DNA of 64,000 bases from Citrobacter sp. MGH106 (GTDB taxonomy: Bacteria; Pseudomonadota; Gammaproteobacteria; Enterobacterales; Enterobacteriaceae): assembly GCF_001037495.1 (NCBI RefSeq), contig NZ_KQ089822.1, positions 3,367,938 to 3,431,937 of the forward strand, written 5' to 3'. Below, piece after piece: positions 61,579-64,000 of this stretch. The notes below the pieces were generated by a model that searched no databases, was not told where the DNA came from, and worked only from the letters and a program-made list of their open reading frames with translations. The position numbers and the translations under genes were made by a program. Position 1 is the stretch's first letter; each line of letters starts with the position of its first letter.

Positions 61579-62736
61579 TTGAAACGTAGTCTGCTTTTTT
61601 CTGCCGCGCTGTGTGCGGCGTCATTGACATCTGTCCAGGCGGCACAGCCTATAACCGATCCGGTCTTCGCCTCCGACATCGTTGATCGCTACGCCGATCA
61701 TATTTTCTACGGCAGTGGGGCTACGGGGATGGCACTCGTGGTGATTGATGGTAATCAGCGCGTATTTCGCAGCTTTGGTGAAACGCGCCCCGGCAATAAT
61801 GTTCACCCGCAACTGGATTCCGTGATTCGAATCGCCTCGATTACAAAATTGATGACCAGTGAAATGCTGGTTAAATTACTCGATCAAGGCACGGTAAAAC
61901 TCAACGATCCGTTGAGTAAATATGCACCTCCCGGCGCACGCGTCCCCACATATCAGGGAACGCCAATCACCCTGGTGAATCTGGCAACGCATACCAGCGC
62001 CCTGCCGCGCGAACAGCCTGGCGGTGCAGCAAAGCGTCCGGTATTTGTCTGGCCTACGCGCGAACAGCGCTGGAGCTACCTTTCTACCGCGACGCTGAAA
62101 GCCGCACCAGGATCGCAGGCTTCGTATTCAAACCTGGCATTCGACCTGCTGGCCGATGCGCTGGCAGCGGCGTCCGGTAAGCCTTATCCGCAACTCTTTG
62201 AAGAGAAAATCACCCGACCGCTCGGGATGAAAGACACCACTTTCACCCCCTCACCCGATCAGTGCAAACGTCTGATGGTCGCGGAAAAAGGGGCCAGCCC
62301 GTGTAACAATACGCTGGCGGCGATGGGCAGCGGCGGCGTCTATTCTACACCTGGTGATATGATGCGCTGGATGCAACAGTATCTCTCATCTGACTTCTAT
62401 CATCGTAGCCAGCAGGCTGACCGGATGCAGACACTGATTTATCAGCGTACACAACTGACCAAAGTGATCGGAATGGATGTACCAGGCAAAGCCGATGCGC
62501 TTGGTTTGGGTTGGGTGTATATGGCACCGAAAAATGGTCGTCCGGGGATTATTCAGAAAACCGGCGGCGGCGGTGGATTCATTACTTACATGGCGATGAT
62601 CCCGCAGAAAAATGTCGGCGCTTTTGTCGTGGTCACCCGTTCTCCGCTGACCCGATTTACCAATATGAGTGACGGTATCAATAATCTGGTCACAGAATTA
62701 AGCGGTAATAAGCCGCTGGTCATTCCCGCGTCCTGA
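61579..62736 (+). CDS. ampH: Beta-lactamase-like D-alanyl-D-alanine carboxypeptidase/endopeptidase AmpH
   Basis: AmpH is a periplasmic class C-like penicillin-binding protein with carboxypeptidase and endopeptidase activity on peptidoglycan. It has 385 residues from a TTG start, as in E. coli, with signal peptide MKRSLLFSAALCAASLTSVQA (split). The nucleophile Ser is in SITK (near 92), the Tyr-x-Asn motif is YSN (near 180), and a C-terminal TGGGGGF region replaces KTG (near 328). It is divergent from sbmA. Confidence 0.96.
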   Translation: MKRSLLFSAALCAASLTSVQAAQPITDPVFASDIVDRYADHIFYGSGATGMALVVIDGNQRVFRSFGETRPGNNVHPQLDSVIRIASITKLMTSEMLVKLLDQGTVKLNDPLSKYAPPGARVPTYQGTPITLVNLATHTSALPREQPGGAAKRPVFVWPTREQRWSYLSTATLKAAPGSQASYSNLAFDLLADALAAASGKPYPQLFEEKITRPLGMKDTTFTPSPDQCKRLMVAEKGASPCNNTLAAMGSGGVYSTPGDMMRWMQQYLSSDFYHRSQQADRMQTLIYQRTQLTKVIGMDVPGKADALGLGWVYMAPKNGRPGIIQKTGGGGGFITYMAMIPQKNVGAFVVVTRSPLTRFTNMSDGINNLVTELSGNKPLVIPAS

Positions 62737-62892
62737 TTGACTGCTCAAAAGGCAAACGGTTGATGCGGACCCGTTTGCCTGATTCACCCAGCCGCATTCT
62801 CCGGTATGCCACAAGAAAGCAACTTTCATAAACTCCCTTCACTCTGGTTCGGGTATACTACGGCCTTCGATTCCACAAACATCAGGCATACC

Positions 62893-63867
62893 ATGACAGA
62901 CCTAATCCAACGCCCTCGCCGCCTGCGCAAATCCCCTGCGCTGCGCGCTATGTTTGAAGAGACAACACTCAGCTTAAATGACCTGGTGTTGCCGATCTTT
63001 GTTGAAGAAGAACTCGACGATTACAAAGCCATCGAGGCGATGCCCGGCGTGATGCGCATTCCGGAAAAACATCTGGCACGCGAGATTGAACGTATTGCCA
63101 ATGCCGGTATCCGCTCGGTGATGACCTTTGGTATTTCCCACCACACAGATGACACCGGCAGCGACGCCTGGAAAGAAGACGGGCTGGTAGCGCGCATGTC
63201 TCGTATCTGCAAGCAAACTGTCCCGGAAATGATCGTCATGTCCGATACCTGCTTCTGTGAATACACCTCGCACGGTCACTGCGGCGTGTTATGCGAACAT
63301 GGTGTTGATAACGATTTGACCCTTGCCAACCTCGGCAAGCAGGCAGTCGTCGCCGCTGCTGCGGGTGCTGATTTCATTGCCCCTTCCGCTGCGATGGACG
63401 GCCAGGTACAGGCTATTCGCCAGGCGCTGGACGCCGCGGGTTTCACCGATACCGCCATCATGTCCTACTCCACCAAGTTTGCCTCATCGTTCTACGGCCC
63501 GTTCCGTGAAGCCGCAGGCACTGCGCTGAAAGGCGATCGTAAAACCTATCAGATGAACCCAATGAACCGTCGCGAGGCGATCCGCGAATCGCTGCTTGAT
63601 GAAGCGCAGGGCGCAGACTGTCTGATGGTAAAACCGGCTGGTGCATACCTTGATATTCTGCGTGATATCCGCGAACGCACGGAACTGCCGATTGGCGCCT
63701 ATCAGGTCAGCGGTGAGTACGCGATGATCAAATTCGCGGCGATGGCGGGAGCAATAGATGAAGAGAAAGTGGTGCTGGAAAGCTTAGGGTCGATCAAACG
63801 CGCGGGCGCGGATCTGATCTTCAGCTACTTCGCACTGGATCTGGCAGAGAAAAAAATACTGCGTTAA
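62893..63867 (+). CDS. hemB: Delta-aminolevulinic acid dehydratase (porphobilinogen synthase)
   Basis: HemB condenses two 5-aminolevulinates to porphobilinogen in heme synthesis. It has 324 residues from the ATG at 62893, as in E. coli. The zinc ligands are in [14 protein letters not shown] (Cys near 120, 122 and 130), and the Schiff-base lysines are in YSTKFAS (near 195) and [10 protein letters not shown] (near 247). A longer frame upstream lacks family support. It follows ampH, separated by 156 bases, and ends before a REP. Confidence 0.98.
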   Translation: MTDLIQRPRRLRKSPALRAMFEETTLSLNDLVLPIFVEEELDDYKAIEAMPGVMRIPEKHLAREIERIANAGIRSVMTFGISHHTDDTGSDAWKEDGLVARMSRICKQTVPEMIVMSDTCFCEYTSHGHCGVLCEHGVDNDLTLANLGKQAVVAAAAGADFIAPSAAMDGQVQAIRQALDAAGFTDTAIMSYSTKFASSFYGPFREAAGTALKGDRKTYQMNPMNRREAIRESLLDEAQGADCLMVKPAGAYLDILRDIRERTELPIGAYQVSGEYAMIKFAAMAGAIDEEKVVLESLGSIKRAGADLIFSYFALDLAEKKILR

Positions 63868-63870
63868 GTT

Positions 63871-63944
63871 ATTTTGCCAGATGGCGCTTCGCGTTATACG
63901 GCCAGCCACATTGTTGGCCAGGTCAGCGAAGCGCCAGCAGGCAA
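63871..63944. repeat. REP/BIME after hemB
   Basis: GCCAGATGGCGCTTCGCG and the opposite GCGAAGCGCCAGCAGGC flank an internal GGCCAGC...GTTGGCC hairpin. This is a composite REP in the space between convergent gene ends. Confidence 0.75.
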
Positions 63945-64000
63945 TCAGCCCGCACGGAAGTATGGTTTGTCCCCCAGAATCGTCGCCCGATGCATAATGC
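63945..64000 (-). CDS. 3' end of an unidentified gene at the window edge
   Basis: On the minus strand the last 56 bases give an open frame ending ...MHRATILGDKPYFRAG and a stop at 63945. Its position, directly after a BIME and convergent with hemB, is where a gene end is expected. The fragment is too short to name. Confidence 0.35.
   Translation of the reverse strand, partial: IMHRATILGDKPYFRAG

Overview
The window is a stretch of enterobacterial chromosome. Its gene order is the mirror image of the Escherichia coli K-12 segment from hemB to cyoA, and almost every core protein is recognisable at close to E. coli length. Three features together suggest Citrobacter or a near relative: phoA-psiF with iraP (I recall Salmonella Typhimurium lacking phoA), a Salmonella-type 2-Cys peroxiredoxin next to acpH, and several insertions absent from K-12. 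This species call is inference from gene content and memory; no database was searched. No rRNA, tRNA, CRISPR array, intact insertion sequence or prophage was seen.

Layout. 1-4.5 kb: cyoABCDE, cytochrome bo3 oxidase and heme O synthase (cyoA cut by the left edge). 4.6-9.3 kb: yajR, yajQ, panE-yajL and an extra secreted protein of unknown function. 9.4-15.1 kb: thiI on the minus strand, then the isoprenoid operon xseB-ispA-dxs and yajO. 15.1-19.2 kb (minus): nrdR-ribD-ribH-nusB-thiL-pgpA. 19.4-22.5 kb: yajI, tsx, then a WYL regulator and VOC-fold protein pair with a perfect palindromic operator candidate, and a possible structured RNA. These occupy the place where K-12 has yajD. 22.6-28.0 kb (minus): queA-tgt-yajC-secD-secF. 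28.1-29.7 kb: a repeat element running up to acpH, then the peroxiredoxin.

29.8-34.1 kb is the main accessory block. An amidohydrolase with a Cys/His-rich tail, an ABM-domain membrane protein and an isochorismatase-like hydrolase lie on the minus strand. A divergent LysR regulator faces them across an intergenic region holding two perfect palindromes. 34.1-41.3 kb (minus): malZ, proY, brnQ, phoR, phoB with a Pho box. 41.5-45.8 kb: sbcDC. 46-48 kb: mak and rdgC. 48-50.7 kb (minus): ppnP, aroM, yaiA, aroL with TyrR boxes, yaiI. 50.9-55.1 kb: proC, dgcC (adrA), psiF, phoA with a Pho box, and an iraP whose C-terminus looks altered. 55.3-58.9 kb: an MdtG-like exporter, ddlA, yaiZ and yaiY. 58.9-63.9 kb: yaiW and sbmA, a candidate small membrane protein upstream of sbmA, ampH and hemB.

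Functional themes are respiration, isoprenoid/thiamine/riboflavin supply, Sec translocation with queuosine tRNA modification, phosphate starvation (phoBR, phoA, psiF, iraP), shikimate and proline synthesis, and cell-wall or peptide transport (ddlA, ampH, sbmA). The parts not explained by the conserved backbone are the 29.8-34.1 kb block, the WYL/VOC pair with the RNA-like region beside it, the protein at 8.2-9.3 kb, the small frame upstream of sbmA, and a family of dispersed elements with terminal inverted repeats (three copies).
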